Source: Gonatopus flavifemur
Taxonomy: Eukaryota; Arthropoda; Insecta; Hymenoptera; Dryinidae
Assembly (NCBI GenBank): GCA_018340375.1
Contig: JAFFJZ010000046.1
Coordinates: 1,674,001-1,738,000, forward strand
Direction of reading: 5' to 3'
Length of the DNA stretch: 64,000 nucleotides
The stretch's first letter is position 1; each line of letters starts with the position of its first letter. The position numbers were made by a program, and so were the translations under genes. Of the stretch, positions 25,206 to 35,639 are shown piece by piece. The notes below the pieces were generated by a model. The model searched no databases, was not told where the DNA came from, and worked only from the letters and a program-made list of their open reading frames with translations.

Positions 25206-27005
25206 CACTGAAGAAAAATGTAGTGGAGCCAACTGCATATGGGTCATTCCACGTGGTTTTTACACTCAAATTTTAGAATTCAATGGGATAATTTTTTTTC
25301 GATTCCTGGTCAAAAAATATTCGATACGTATTTTTTCTTTTTGTTTTCCAAAGCTTTTTTTCGAAAATATGATTTTTTGAAAATCTAACGCACTTGAAAT
25401 CTCCTAATTTTCGAGCACTCATTACTCGAAATCTGTTTGTTGTATCAAAAACTTTCACAGACATGAGAGTTAGGATTTTTTCTCTAGTTTTCAATTCTTC
25501 GAGTTCCGTAATCGGTATGATTAATGTTCATTAAGAATTTTCCAATTAAAGAACAAAGAGTGAAATTTCTCAATATGAGGGAGTTTTGATTTTGTTCATA
25601 TTTTTACACATTGATCTGTGAACCATAACGAAAATTTAGCAATTTTTTTTATGATGGCAAGTATTATAGTTCCCGAGTTATAAATTTTTTTGTGGCCGCG
25701 TTCGAGTCAGATACCACACGCGCGGAGCGATACCGTGCACCGTGTGTCGTGTGGCGTGCCGTGAAATATCACGTCTTCCATCCTTCTAATTTCAATTTGC
25801 ATCAATAGAATCAATTGATCAATGATCAAATCAGGGATGATCATCGAAAAATGAATCATTTATATAGAAACATATTATTCACAAATAACTCGCCACAAAC
25901 ACAACTTCAGTATCATTTATTCGTGAAAAATAGTATAATTAATGACGGAGATTGCACCATATCTTTGAGAAGAATAGATTAAAGCTATTCAGCATACAAA
26001 ATAATAGTAATATACGGAATAATAGTAATATACAATATATTAGTAATATACAATATATTGTATATTACTATTATTCTGTATGCTGAATAGCTTTAATCTA
26101 TTCTTTTCGAAGATATGGTAGAATTTTCGTTATTCATTCTACTATTTTTCACGAATAAATGATACTGAAGTTGTGTTTGTGGCGAGTTATTTGTGAATAA
26201 TATGTTTCTATATAAATGATTTATTTTTCGATGATCATCCCTGATTTGATCATTGATCAATTGCTTCTATTGATGCAAATTGAAATTAGAAGGATGGAAG
26301 ACGTGATATTTCACGGCACGGCACACGACACACGGTGCACGGTATCGCTCCGCGCGCGTGGTATCTGACTCGAACGCGGCCACAAAAAAATTTATAACTC
26401 GGGAACTATAATACTTGCCATCATAAAAAAAATTGCTAAATTTTCGTTATTGTTCACAGATCAATGTGTAAAAATATGAACAAAATCAAAACTACCTTAT
26501 ATTGAGAAATTTCACTCTTCGTTCTTTAATTGGAAAATTCTTAATGAACATTAATTATACCGATTACGGAACTCGAAGAATTGAAAACTAGAGAAAAAAT
26601 CCTAACTCTCATGTCTGTGAAAGTTTTTGATACAACAAACAGATTTCGAGTAATGAGTGCTCGAAAATTGGGAGATTTCAAGTGCGTTAGATTTTCAAAA
26701 AATCATATTTTCGAAAAAAAGCTTTGAAAAACAAAAAGAAAAAATACGTATCGAATATTTTTTGACCAAGAATCGAAAGAAAATTATCCCATTGAATTCT
26801 AAAATTTGAGTGTAAAAACCACGTGGAATGACCCATATGAGTTTCGATACGGCGAATCCTGCCGCGCGGTTGACTCAACCGAATATCGATTGGAATGAGA
26901 TCTTATTCGGTCATTCCAATCGATATTCGGTTGCGTCAACCACATGGTGAGGTTTGCCGTATCCAAACTCATATGCAGTTGGCTCCACTACATCTTTTCT
27001 CAGTG
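25206..27005. mobile_element. 1.8-kb palindromic element inserted in copy D
   Basis: The ends CACTGAAGAAAAATGTAGTG and CACTACATCTTTTCTCAGTG are inverted repeats. Pairing continues inward to a centre near 26040, giving arms of about 0.85-0.9 kb. TA flanks both sides. Removing the element and one TA restores GAT GTT ATT TCT, reading DVIS exactly as in copy C, which proves insertion into a coding sequence. A 30-base palindrome (AATATCGATTGGAATGA and its mirror) lies within the right arm at about 26880-26940. The element is non-autonomous; an element with a similar CACTGAGAGAAAA end lies at 54971-55567. Confidence 0.85.
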
Positions 27006-27126
27006 TATTTCTGTAATAATTGATGGAAAACGGACAAGGAAACAGAAACGTCTTTTACTACTGAATTTGGAAGAATTGTATGCCTTATTCAAAGAATCCC
27101 ATCCGGAAAATGTTATTGGCATCACA

Positions 27127-27246
27127 CACGGAAAAAAAGATGCTGTTAGATTAACAATGTTCCGTTCGATCACCACAGAAACGCCTAATGTTTCTATGGT
27201 GATCAAAAAGAACATTTTCAATTCAACAGCATCTTGTTTCCCGTGC
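27127..27246. mobile_element. 118-bp MITE inside copy D
   Basis: CACGGAAAAAAAGATGCTGTT at the left pairs with AACAGCATCTTGTTTCCCGTG at the right, each given here to within 20 bases of its tip. It separates VIGI from FGKLRPRNC in the host reading frame. The target duplication is not clear. Confidence 0.6.
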
Positions 27247-28262
27247 ATTCGGTAAACTGAGACCGAGAAATTGTATTCTTCCTAGAGCCCCTGGTGAACA
27301 TTCCGTGTGGATGCCCAGGTACTGATGATCTTTTGAAAAATTTACGTGCATTATTGGAAAATTCGTTTATTCCACAAATACAATGTTCCACGTGGGCGGG
27401 AACTGATCGCTCAACTCTACTTACGAGAATATTGAACGTCAACGAGTTCATGATCGAGTTCTGCACTAAATTGGAAATCCTAAAACCTCATTCCTTCATC
27501 GCCACACAACAAGCGATTTTTATTGAAGGGAGGAAAAATACTCTCCTTGGAGGTGGAGTGATTGTTATGTTAGATTTCTCGGAAAATCATGCGTATGTTT
27601 GCCAAGATGCCTCTCAAGCATTTCATTTCAATGACAACCAGTGTACTGTGTTTCCTGTGATTTGTTATTTGAAGGACCAAAACCAATTGAAGCACAAGAG
27701 TCTTATCCTTTTATCAGGAAGTTCGAAACATGATACCGCTGCCGTATATACCGTGCGAACGTTGTTGATTGCCGAAATTAGGAAGGAAATCGGAAATGTT
27801 GGAAAAATAATATACATGACTGACAGGGCAAACCAACATTCCAAAAATAGATTTCAAATTGCTACTTTGATACATCATGACGAAGATTTCGATATCGAAG
27901 CTGAATGGCCTTACAGTGCCACGGCTCATGGTGAAAGTGCTTACGATGGGATCGATGCAACGTTCAAAAGGGAAGCTTATGAAGCGAGTCTCATTGCCAA
28001 ACCGGAAGCCGCAATTCTAACACCTCAAGCTCTTTACAAGTGGGCCAAAGATCATTTCCGAAATACAATGGTTTGTTACTTTTCTAAGGCTCAACATCAA
28101 AAGATGCGAAGAAAACTTAATGAAAAATTCGATAACGCTAATCCAGTGCCGGAAATCATTAAGAACCATGGGTTGATAGTCGGGTCTCATGATGAAGTTT
28201 TGATCAAAAGGTACTCTAATGATTCGAGTGGAACGGTATGGTGGCCATACCAACAGGAGTGA

Positions 28263-29153
28263 GAGGCTCTTGAATGACACACGCACGTACATACACGCCC
28301 GCGTGCGCATACCGATGTCAACGAAAATTAGCCCTTTTTAGGGCCAAATGATGTGCAAAGTCCGATCGCGCCACCTCCTCGTGATGCACATTGGGTGAAG
28401 CTAATGCCGACGGCAGCCAAATATGCAGGCGAAAGAAGCATATTTGTTCAACGATTCTCACTTTGTGAAATCTGCTTTTGAATTCGTAATGAGCAAATTC
28501 TGAAATCCTCTGGAATCAATTCTCATCGGAATCAAAGGAATTTGGGATTTTTTCACCGTCATATTGGATCCGCCATTCAGGAGTTTGGAAATCTCACTTC
28601 AGATTCGTGATCAGGAGGGTCAAAAACCTTCCAAAATCAATTTTCATCAGATCAGAGGAATTCGGGGTTTTTCGGCCGCCATATTGGATTGGCCATCTTT
28701 AATTCCGGGGTTCTGATTTCAGATTCGTGATCAGCAAGGTCAAAAACCTCCCAATATCAATTTTCATCAGAATCAGAGGCGTTAGGAATTTTTTGACCGC
28801 CATATTGGCTCCGCCATCTTGAAATCTCATTCAACTTTCTATTCAGTGTATGTGGGGGAGGCTTAAGAAGAGTTTCGGCCAATGAAACACTTCACCTTGC
28901 ATATTTTACTCCATTTATCGTCCACATCTATCAAGTTTCTTGGCAGGTTTTTCCTTCAGGCCGCCATATTGGAGCAACCATCATGAATTTCGAAGAGCAC
29001 CACACATCATTGGAAAACAGAGACTTCAAAGAAAATTTTGAGCCCTCATAAACTCATGTACCTCAAAAATTACGATGACGGGGGGGGGGGGTGGCTGAAT
29101 TGACAGAGAATGCCCCATATTTATATATATATATATATATATAAATGTGTATA
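28263..29153. repeat. 3' flank and tandem repeat of copy D, inverted twin of 5441-6300
   Basis: Units with GACCGCCATATTGG-type cores occur at about 28561, 28680, 28801 and 28965. The segment, including a roughly 95-base module at 28325-28425, mirrors 5441-6250. A run of 13 G near 29081 and a TA microsatellite at 29120-29142 end it. Confidence 0.7.
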
Positions 29154-30195
29154 CACGGTGCTGCAAAAGTCTGGATAAACCCTAATGACTGATGAACGGG
29201 TGGGGATAGTGGGATAATTTCTTCTCCCAACTTCAACGGGGGAACAGAATCTACCATACTAGGAGGGTGAGAAGTCCTCAATCTTGAAGGGGGTGATGGG
29301 GGGGGGGTGGAGGGGGCGGAAATCCTGGATGAGGTGAGGAGGCTTGCGATAGCTCATTCGATGGGGATTTTCAGCCCGCAAACAGTCGTCCTTTGTTTTT
29401 TGGAATAGGTCAATTTTTTGTCGAATTGTGACCACTTGAAGATTGCTCTGGGAGCAGTCAGAGCCGGTGTAAGCCTTCCCAACTCCCCATCGGATGAAGA
29501 TCTCCAGATGTCATTTTTGAATCAAATGGGGGGTGGGCGCATGATGTATCATTCTAGGGAAGTGAATCCCCGGATACAATCGGGAATAATGAATAATAAT
29601 GAATCCATCGACAAATCAAGATGAACAAGAAATAAGTGTAGAAGGATTGCACACATTACGTAGCACCTTTGCCAAAGTCCCCCCTCCAATTTTCTCATAC
29701 CAGCGTCACACACCGCACTTGCCTTATGACGTCTCTAAAACTGTTGATTTAGGATTTTTCACAAGTTTTTCTCACCTGTTCATTCGAATCATAATTTTCA
29801 TCTTTTTCTGTGTTCCTCACCATTTCTGGCTACTTTCGATCATTTCACGATACTCCCAACAATTCTTGCACATTTTCGATATTTTCGATAATTTTGGAAA
29901 ACTTTTCTCGGACAAGTTCTATTACTTTCGACATTCCTGATAATTCTCGAACATTTACGGATAAATTCGCTCATGTTCGATAATCCTCCAACATTTTTGA
30001 TAATTCTTGGATATTCTCGGACAAATTTGACTGTTTCCGACACTCTTGATGATTCTCGAACATTTCCCTACCCCCCCCGATCTCCTGATTTGACTCCATT
30101 ACACTTTTTCTTTTAAGGACATTTGGAAGATCGGGTTTATCGAAATCGAGCACAAGATTTAGAAGGGTTGCGTGAGAGAATAATGAAAGCAGTGG

Positions 30196-30690
30196 CACTC
30201 ATCATCATCATCATGAAGTAATCAGTCTTATGGCTGGTTTGATGGAATCCTCCAACCCTGTCTATTATCCGCTAACCGCTCAACTCCTGCATATCTACGA
30301 CAACCCTTATCTTGTATAATTTGTTCCATATAACTTAATCAAGGTCTACCTCTTCGAGTTTTACTAGCCATTTTCCCTCCCAATATTGTTTTCAATAAGC
30401 TATCATGCCTTAATGTGTGTCCTATCAGATTGCTTCTTCTTTTCACAACCTGTCTCAAGAGACTTCTTTTTTCATTCACCCTCTCGAGTACTTCTTCATT
30501 TTTTACTCCCTCTATCCACTTTATTCTGAGCATCCTTCTATAACACCACATTTCAGAAGCTTCAAGTCTGCGTTGGTCCGTTTTTCCAATTGTCCAAGTT
30601 TCGCAACCATATAATGCTGTGCTCCAAACGTAACTCTCCAAGAATTTCTTCCTTACTGCTAAGCTGATATTCTTCGAACAATAGAATTAC
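30196..30690 (-). pseudogene. non-LTR retrotransposon 3' fragment (copy 1)
   Basis: The minus strand encodes the C-terminal region typical of RTE-like or craniofacial-development-protein-2-like insect elements: ESYVWSTALYGCETWTIGK, RRLEASEMWCYRRMLRIKW and GHTLRHDSLLKTILGGK. The 3' end runs into a short GATGAT-type tail near 30196, as expected for such elements. The 5' end is truncated at about 30690. Confidence 0.75.
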
Positions 30691-31666
30691 GTATAGGTTC
30701 TTGCGGAGAAGGACTTGAAGGTCCAGGAACCTTGATGGATCCAGAAAGAGCCTCTAACGTTCCGATTCGAGCGTCGAGAAAATCCTCGAATTGTTCACGC
30801 GTAGGATAATCTGTCGAATTTCCCAAACTATTTTCTCACTCACGGCGGGATTGTTTGTCCAGCCGTTGGGTCAAGAAGAAAACTATCCAGTCGTCCCAAT
30901 GGTCGACCGGGCGCTTCAACTTCTTCAACGAAGAAAGTGCTCCTTGAGCAGTGTCTCTCATATGTTTCAACCCTCTAATGGGGTCGTCGTTAATTACAGG
31001 AATATTATACATGCTGCGTGGATGAGCTTCAACGAGAGCACGCTTCTTATCGTACCTATTCTTCAACAAGGCCCGAGCGACCTCAAAATTCGCGGAAGTG
31101 ACTTTAGTATTTTTCAAAACTGCACTAGCTTCGTCTTTAAGGCTCGCTTCAAGATAATGTCAACGTTGTACGGATGTTAAATTTTTATTAATCATAACCA
31201 ACGATTCGAATAAGTCTCGGAACTCGGTCCATTCCAAATAATTGCCGGAAAACTTTGGAATGTTGATACGCGATGATTCAAAAACATCAGAATCACTTAC
31301 AGTAGGCGACTGAACCATACTCTCATGTAACGAAGTGTTGGCACCATCCAAATTGCTGATATTGTCGTTGATGAAGTCCGAGGTCTCGATATAAAGATTT
31401 TCGACGAGATCGTAAGAATTGGTCTGCAAAACTTCCTTTATGTCAGCATCGTCCGCCGTCGCGTGAGTTTTAAGGGTAAAATACAGTTCCTTGCTGCGAG
31501 TCCAAGTTTTCTCCAGGATAGCCAGTCGGCTTCTAAGAATGACCACTGTCCATCTCTTTTGTCCCATTCTTTTTATGTTTGATACCATATTACGTATCGA
31601 GTGTACAGCCGCTTGATATTCTCCGCTGCATAGTGGAAAATCCAGGGTAAGACTTGAGTTCGACAT
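30690..31666 (-). pseudogene. BEL/Pao-type gag remnant
   Basis: Minus-strand blocks match the gag region (DUF1759 type) of BEL/Pao LTR retrotransposons: a PKFSGNYLEWTEFRDLFESL core, an FEVARALLKNRY segment and a DHWDDWIVFFLTQRLD segment, followed by a QFEDFLDARIGTLEAL part near 30790-30730. An in-frame TGA near 31160 interrupts it. No protease, reverse transcriptase or integrase follows, because the sequence switches to the non-LTR fragment near 30690. Confidence 0.7.
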
Positions 31667-33041
31667 CGTGCAGCAATTGCGGAGAGATTAGTCCGTTTTC
31701 AGATGAGACAATGAATTCTCTTTTGATTGTGTGAATTAGATTTTGCAATTCGACCAATGTTAACTTCACTTGTACGATCCGAAATGAAATTAAATATAAT
31801 TTCAAGATGATGCGTACGATCAATATGAGAATATGTAAGCACGAGATAACGATGAGTTATACGTGTGAATTAGTTTCTTTTCGAGAAAGATGACACAAAG
31901 TCAACTGAAATTCGATGTATCATAGATACGATTCAATATTATGAGAGTGTTGAACACTGCTGATTAAGCGTATTGAATTTTTCAACACAAGTATATGTAT
32001 TGAAATCAAAGGACAACTCAAGTTCATAAGAAGCAAGAGTCGTTAGGAGTTTGAAAGTGAAAAACCATGCTGTTCGTATCCTTAAGGAACGAAAAGATTC
32101 GAAATGAAAGAAATAAGAATGGAGAACGAATTTCCGGTCCGGAATATATCAATGAGCTTTTTCGATTGGAATGTCAACGGGAGAATCGACGCTGACTTCA
32201 CGTATGAGTTTATCACACTGGGAAAAATTCACGAGACGTTGATTTCCTTTCAACGGTGATATTGCGGATCGGAGCAAGGGCCGGTAATGGTCAGCATCGA
32301 GCGTTGATTTTCAGAAGAGATCCGTTGATTCGCAGAGATCCTCTGCCAATGAACAGTTGCACCGATGTGCGGGTATGCGAGCACGCTGGTCGCAAAATGA
32401 TGAACAATGAATTCAGAGTTTCACACACATCTCATGAACACTGCACGATGCAATTCATGAATCAGACTTTTCGAACATCGTTAATGTACAACACTTGTAT
32501 CAATGTGCACTGCAACTACACTACGCGATCCGGCTCAAAGGACCATTTCTGTTTCGAGATTGATTATTCGAGTTAGTTCGGGAGGAGGAGAATCAATTTC
32601 AGATCGGAAAGCGGACTGTAAATTGAGAAGGTGGTTCTCCTCGAATAAGGAATCACGTAGGAAATTGCACAAGGGAAACTCACTGATGAAGTTGACTTAT
32701 TAAGGTGAATAAGTGTTGATGTCGATACTTAGTACAATCAACGAATTCGAAGAATATACAAAGAGAGAACGTGTTTCGTTGTGACGAAGACATGGTCAGA
32801 GCGTTTCGTTATAACGAAGACGAGAGCGCGAGAGCGGATGAATTTTGATGTGATTAGAATAAGTGACCGGTGTATTACGCGCTGATTTGGATGATGATTG
32901 GCGTACACGGTAAGTAAAGCGGAACCAATTTTCGTACGCGTAGAGAGATGTACATCACCTCGTCTTGAGGAATTCGATACACCGGGTACGCATATTGTAC
33001 TGACCACAAGTATAATGATTAATATAGAGCAATCCGCAACA
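31667..33041 (-). mobile_element. probable LTR and leader of the BEL/Pao remnant
   Basis: The region upstream of gag starts on the minus strand at about 33041 with TGTTGCGG, a common BEL LTR start, exactly where the second non-LTR fragment is cut. I did not identify the LTR end, primer-binding site or a matching second LTR, so this is an inference. Confidence 0.45.
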
Positions 33042-33048
33042 TACTTCC

Positions 33049-34096
33049 TCTATCCACTTCATTCTAAGCATCCTTCTATAACACCACATTTCAAAAGCTT
33101 CGAGTCTGCGTTGGTCCGTTTTTCCAATTGTCCAAATTTCGCAACCATATAATGCTGTGCTCCACACGTAACTCTTCAAGAATTCTTTCCTCACTGCTAA
33201 GCTAATATTCTTCGAACATAGTAACTGTTTCTTTTGGTGGAAAGCCTGTTTCCCTCATGCTATTCTTGCTCGTATATCTCTTTCGCTTTCACCGTTTTCT
33301 GTAATTATGCTTCCTAGTTATTTGAATTCTTTGACTTGCTGAATTGTCTCTGCATCTATTTTGATTTTCGTTCTTCTTGATGTTTTCGCTGTTGTACAAA
33401 TCATGAATTTTGTTTTGTCCTTGTTCATATTCATACAATATTTGTCTTGTAGTATTTTTTTCATAGTTTTGAGAGTATTTTCTAACTCAGCACCACTCGT
33501 AGCTAATATAGCTATGTTTCACCTTGAATCTGTCATTTCAATGGCACTTGCTCCTCCACTTCGCTCATCGCTTCTTCTATATACAAATTTAAAATCAATG
33601 GCGATAGTGAGCATCCTTGTCTCACCCCTCTTCTAATTTGTGCTCTTCCTTTTTGACCTTCTATTCCTATTATTGCGGTTTGATTCTTATATGATTCATA
33701 TATTATTGTCCTATACGTAAAATTAATTCCTACCTTTTTGAAAATCGTAGACATCTCCTCCCAATCAACATTATCGAATGCTTTCTGTATATCTACAAAA
33801 CCTATATACACAGACTTTTTTAACTCTAGACTTTTATCTACTACTGTTCTGACTGCTATTATTGCTTCCCGCGTTCCCCTATTTTTCCTTAAACCGAACT
33901 GATCTTCTGCTGATCTACTCTCTATTTTATTCTCGATTCTCCTGTATATGATTTTTGTCAGTATTTTCGAGGCATGTGAAGTTAAACTCATCGTTCTGGA
34001 GTTCTCGCATTTGTCTGCTCCTTGTTTTTTTGAAATGGCAACAATTTCATTCTTCTGGAAATCTTTCGGTACCTCGCCTATTTCGTACATACGCAC
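33049..34096 (-). pseudogene. non-LTR reverse transcriptase fragment (copy 2)
   Basis: The minus strand shows RT motif A (FVDIQKAFDNVDW), motif B (RRGVRQGCSLSP) and further C-terminal blocks down to RRMLRMKWIEEV. The region where the F/YADD catalytic motif should lie (near 33520) reads MTDSR followed by a stop and then IAILATSGAELENTL, so the catalytic aspartates are lost. Other stops follow. Bases 33049-33215 duplicate about 170 bases of copy 1 (30508-30690). Confidence 0.75.
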
Positions 34097-34159
34097 TCAT
34101 CACTCCTGAAATCTTGCGGAACGTAGGTGAGAGTTGTTATAATCGTCTCGCTCACTGCA

Positions 34160-35150
34160 ACGAATATTGAGGCAACCATTTTTGACACCTCATTCAAGTC
34201 CCACACCAAAGCGCGTATTTGCCCAAACATGGATATTATTTGGGAATGTAGGAATTGCTATGTCTCGGCGAAGGATCGACCGATTTCATGGAATCGAAGA
34301 CGGTTGGATTCGGGTTAAAAAAACGCCATCGTCAGACGTGTCGCAAGCTCCCAATTTGATTCAAGATTTGTGTCTTCCCTACAAATCACATAGCTCTTAT
34401 CCAGAGTTATGAATTCTCACTCCCATGGGGGGATACAAATCCAGACACAATTTATCAATTTTCGCGATTAGTCAAGTCACTAATGTCTACTAATGATTCC
34501 TTGAGTTGGAATGGCGATATACCAAGTGTTCCTCAGTTGAAGGTTATGAAAACTAATCAAGAATGTTTGTCAATTTTCCCTGATGCATTCCGATTCAAGG
34601 TGATAACCCTACCAACAATTCAAGACACATCTCCTCAATGATCGGGATTTTGAACCAATGCTTTCTAACCGTTTCTAGAGTTGAAATCATGATCGTCCAA
34701 GTTTTCTTCAGTAAACAATCATGACAACTGAGTAGGAATTTTTGGTCACTTCTGCAAATGCATTGTTTTGGAAGATAATAATCCCACACACGGTTCCAGA
34801 CACAATTCATCGATTTTCGCGACTGTGACCTGATGTTTATCAACAATTGCTTAACGTGGAAGCGCGATATTCCAAGTTTTCCTCGGTGAACGATTATGAA
34901 CATGAAACAGCGATTCTAACAAGAATTACCGGAGAATAAACAAAGAACACACGAATGAAAACAACCAAACGAGAAGAATCCGTCGTTTTTTTGTTGAAAT
35001 TGACAAATTTTTCCAAATGCGTTTTTCTAGAATATAATAGCTCTACCAACAATCCAAGACACATCTGCTCAATTATCCCGATTGTTACCTATCAACAATT
35101 CACTTTGGCTAGGGGCTATGTAATGTGTACAATCTTTCTACACTCATTTC
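34160..35150. other. decayed interior of the 29154-35627 element
   Basis: No gene is visible. GACCGATTTC...GGATTCGGG at 34274-34320 resembles the inverted-end sequence near 35369-35410. The rest is unrecognised AT-rich DNA with repeated CAATTC/CGATTTTCGCGA words. Confidence 0.4.
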
Positions 35151-35639
35151 TTATTCATCTTGATTTGTTGATGGATCCATTCTTATTCATTATTCCCGAT
35201 TGTTTTCGGAGATCCACTTCCCGAGAATGAAACATCATGCGCCCACCCCCCATTTGATTCAAAAATAACATCCGGGAATCTTCATCCGATGGGGAGTTAG
35301 GAAGACTTACACCGGCTCTGACTGCTACCAGAACAATCTTTAAGTGGTTATAATTTGACGAAAAATTGACCGATTTCAAGAAACAAAAAACGGCTGTATT
35401 CGGGCTGAGAATCCTCATCAAACGATCGATCGCAAGCCTCCCCACCTCATTCAAGATTTCCGTCCCCTTCGCCCCCCATTGCCACCCCATCGTCCGCCTA
35501 AGATTGAGGAGTTCTCACCCTCCAAGTATGGTAGATTCTGTTCCCCCGTTGAATTTGAAAGGAAATTATCTCATTATCTCCACCCGTTCAGGAGGTATTG
35601 GGGTGTATCCAGACTTTTGCACCACCTCGTATATATAAT

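Larger units (their letters stand above)
25096..28262 (+). pseudogene. DDE-like transposon protein, copy D (multiply interrupted)
   Basis: Coding blocks run EMTVNKVMKSYNSD and FRMKDV (25120-25205), ISVIIDGKRTRKQKRLLLLN (27006-27125), FGKLRPRNC (27250-27280), then an open frame of 322 codons ending at 28262. That frame has CGCPGTDD, MLDFSENHAYVCQDASQ, MTDRANQHSKNRF, ATAHGESAYDGI and a WWPYQQE end. The first interruption is a 1.8-kb foldback at a TA site, the second a roughly 118-base MITE. Sequence between the LRPRNC and CGCPG blocks is also missing relative to family order. The usual GHGKGP.DG block is GESAYDG, as in copy B, so the catalytic function of this subfamily is doubtful or altered. 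Confidence 0.75.
29154..35627. mobile_element. decayed Tc1-like element with long inverted ends, host to nested retroelements
   Basis: About 490 bases at 29154-29640 (starting CACGGTGCTGCAAAAGTCTG) return inverted at 35150-35627, both ends in TA runs. Remnants of a plus-strand Tc1-like transposase C-terminus survive as PRSPD..PLHFF and GHLEDRVYRNRAQDLEGL at about 30066-30190, and as a poor match to the last part (LRNVGESCYNRLAHC) at about 34100-34160. The central domain is gone. Retroelement relics occupy 30196-34096 between the two remnants. Sequence at 34274-34400 is a diverged partial duplicate of the right inverted end. A degenerate TTCGATAATTCTCGAACAT minisatellite lies at 29865-30060. 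Confidence 0.65.

Noticed and set aside
27294..28262. A 322-codon frame considered as an intact host gene
   Set aside because: Its homologous coding blocks continue upstream in the interrupted copy D, and a truncated twin exists at 6305-6960, so it is part of a transposon relic.
1..28262. Identification of copies A-D as integrated bracovirus genes
   Set aside because: I recall a bracovirus-associated name for similar proteins, but no viral circle motifs or virulence genes are visible. A transposon origin is the simpler reading.
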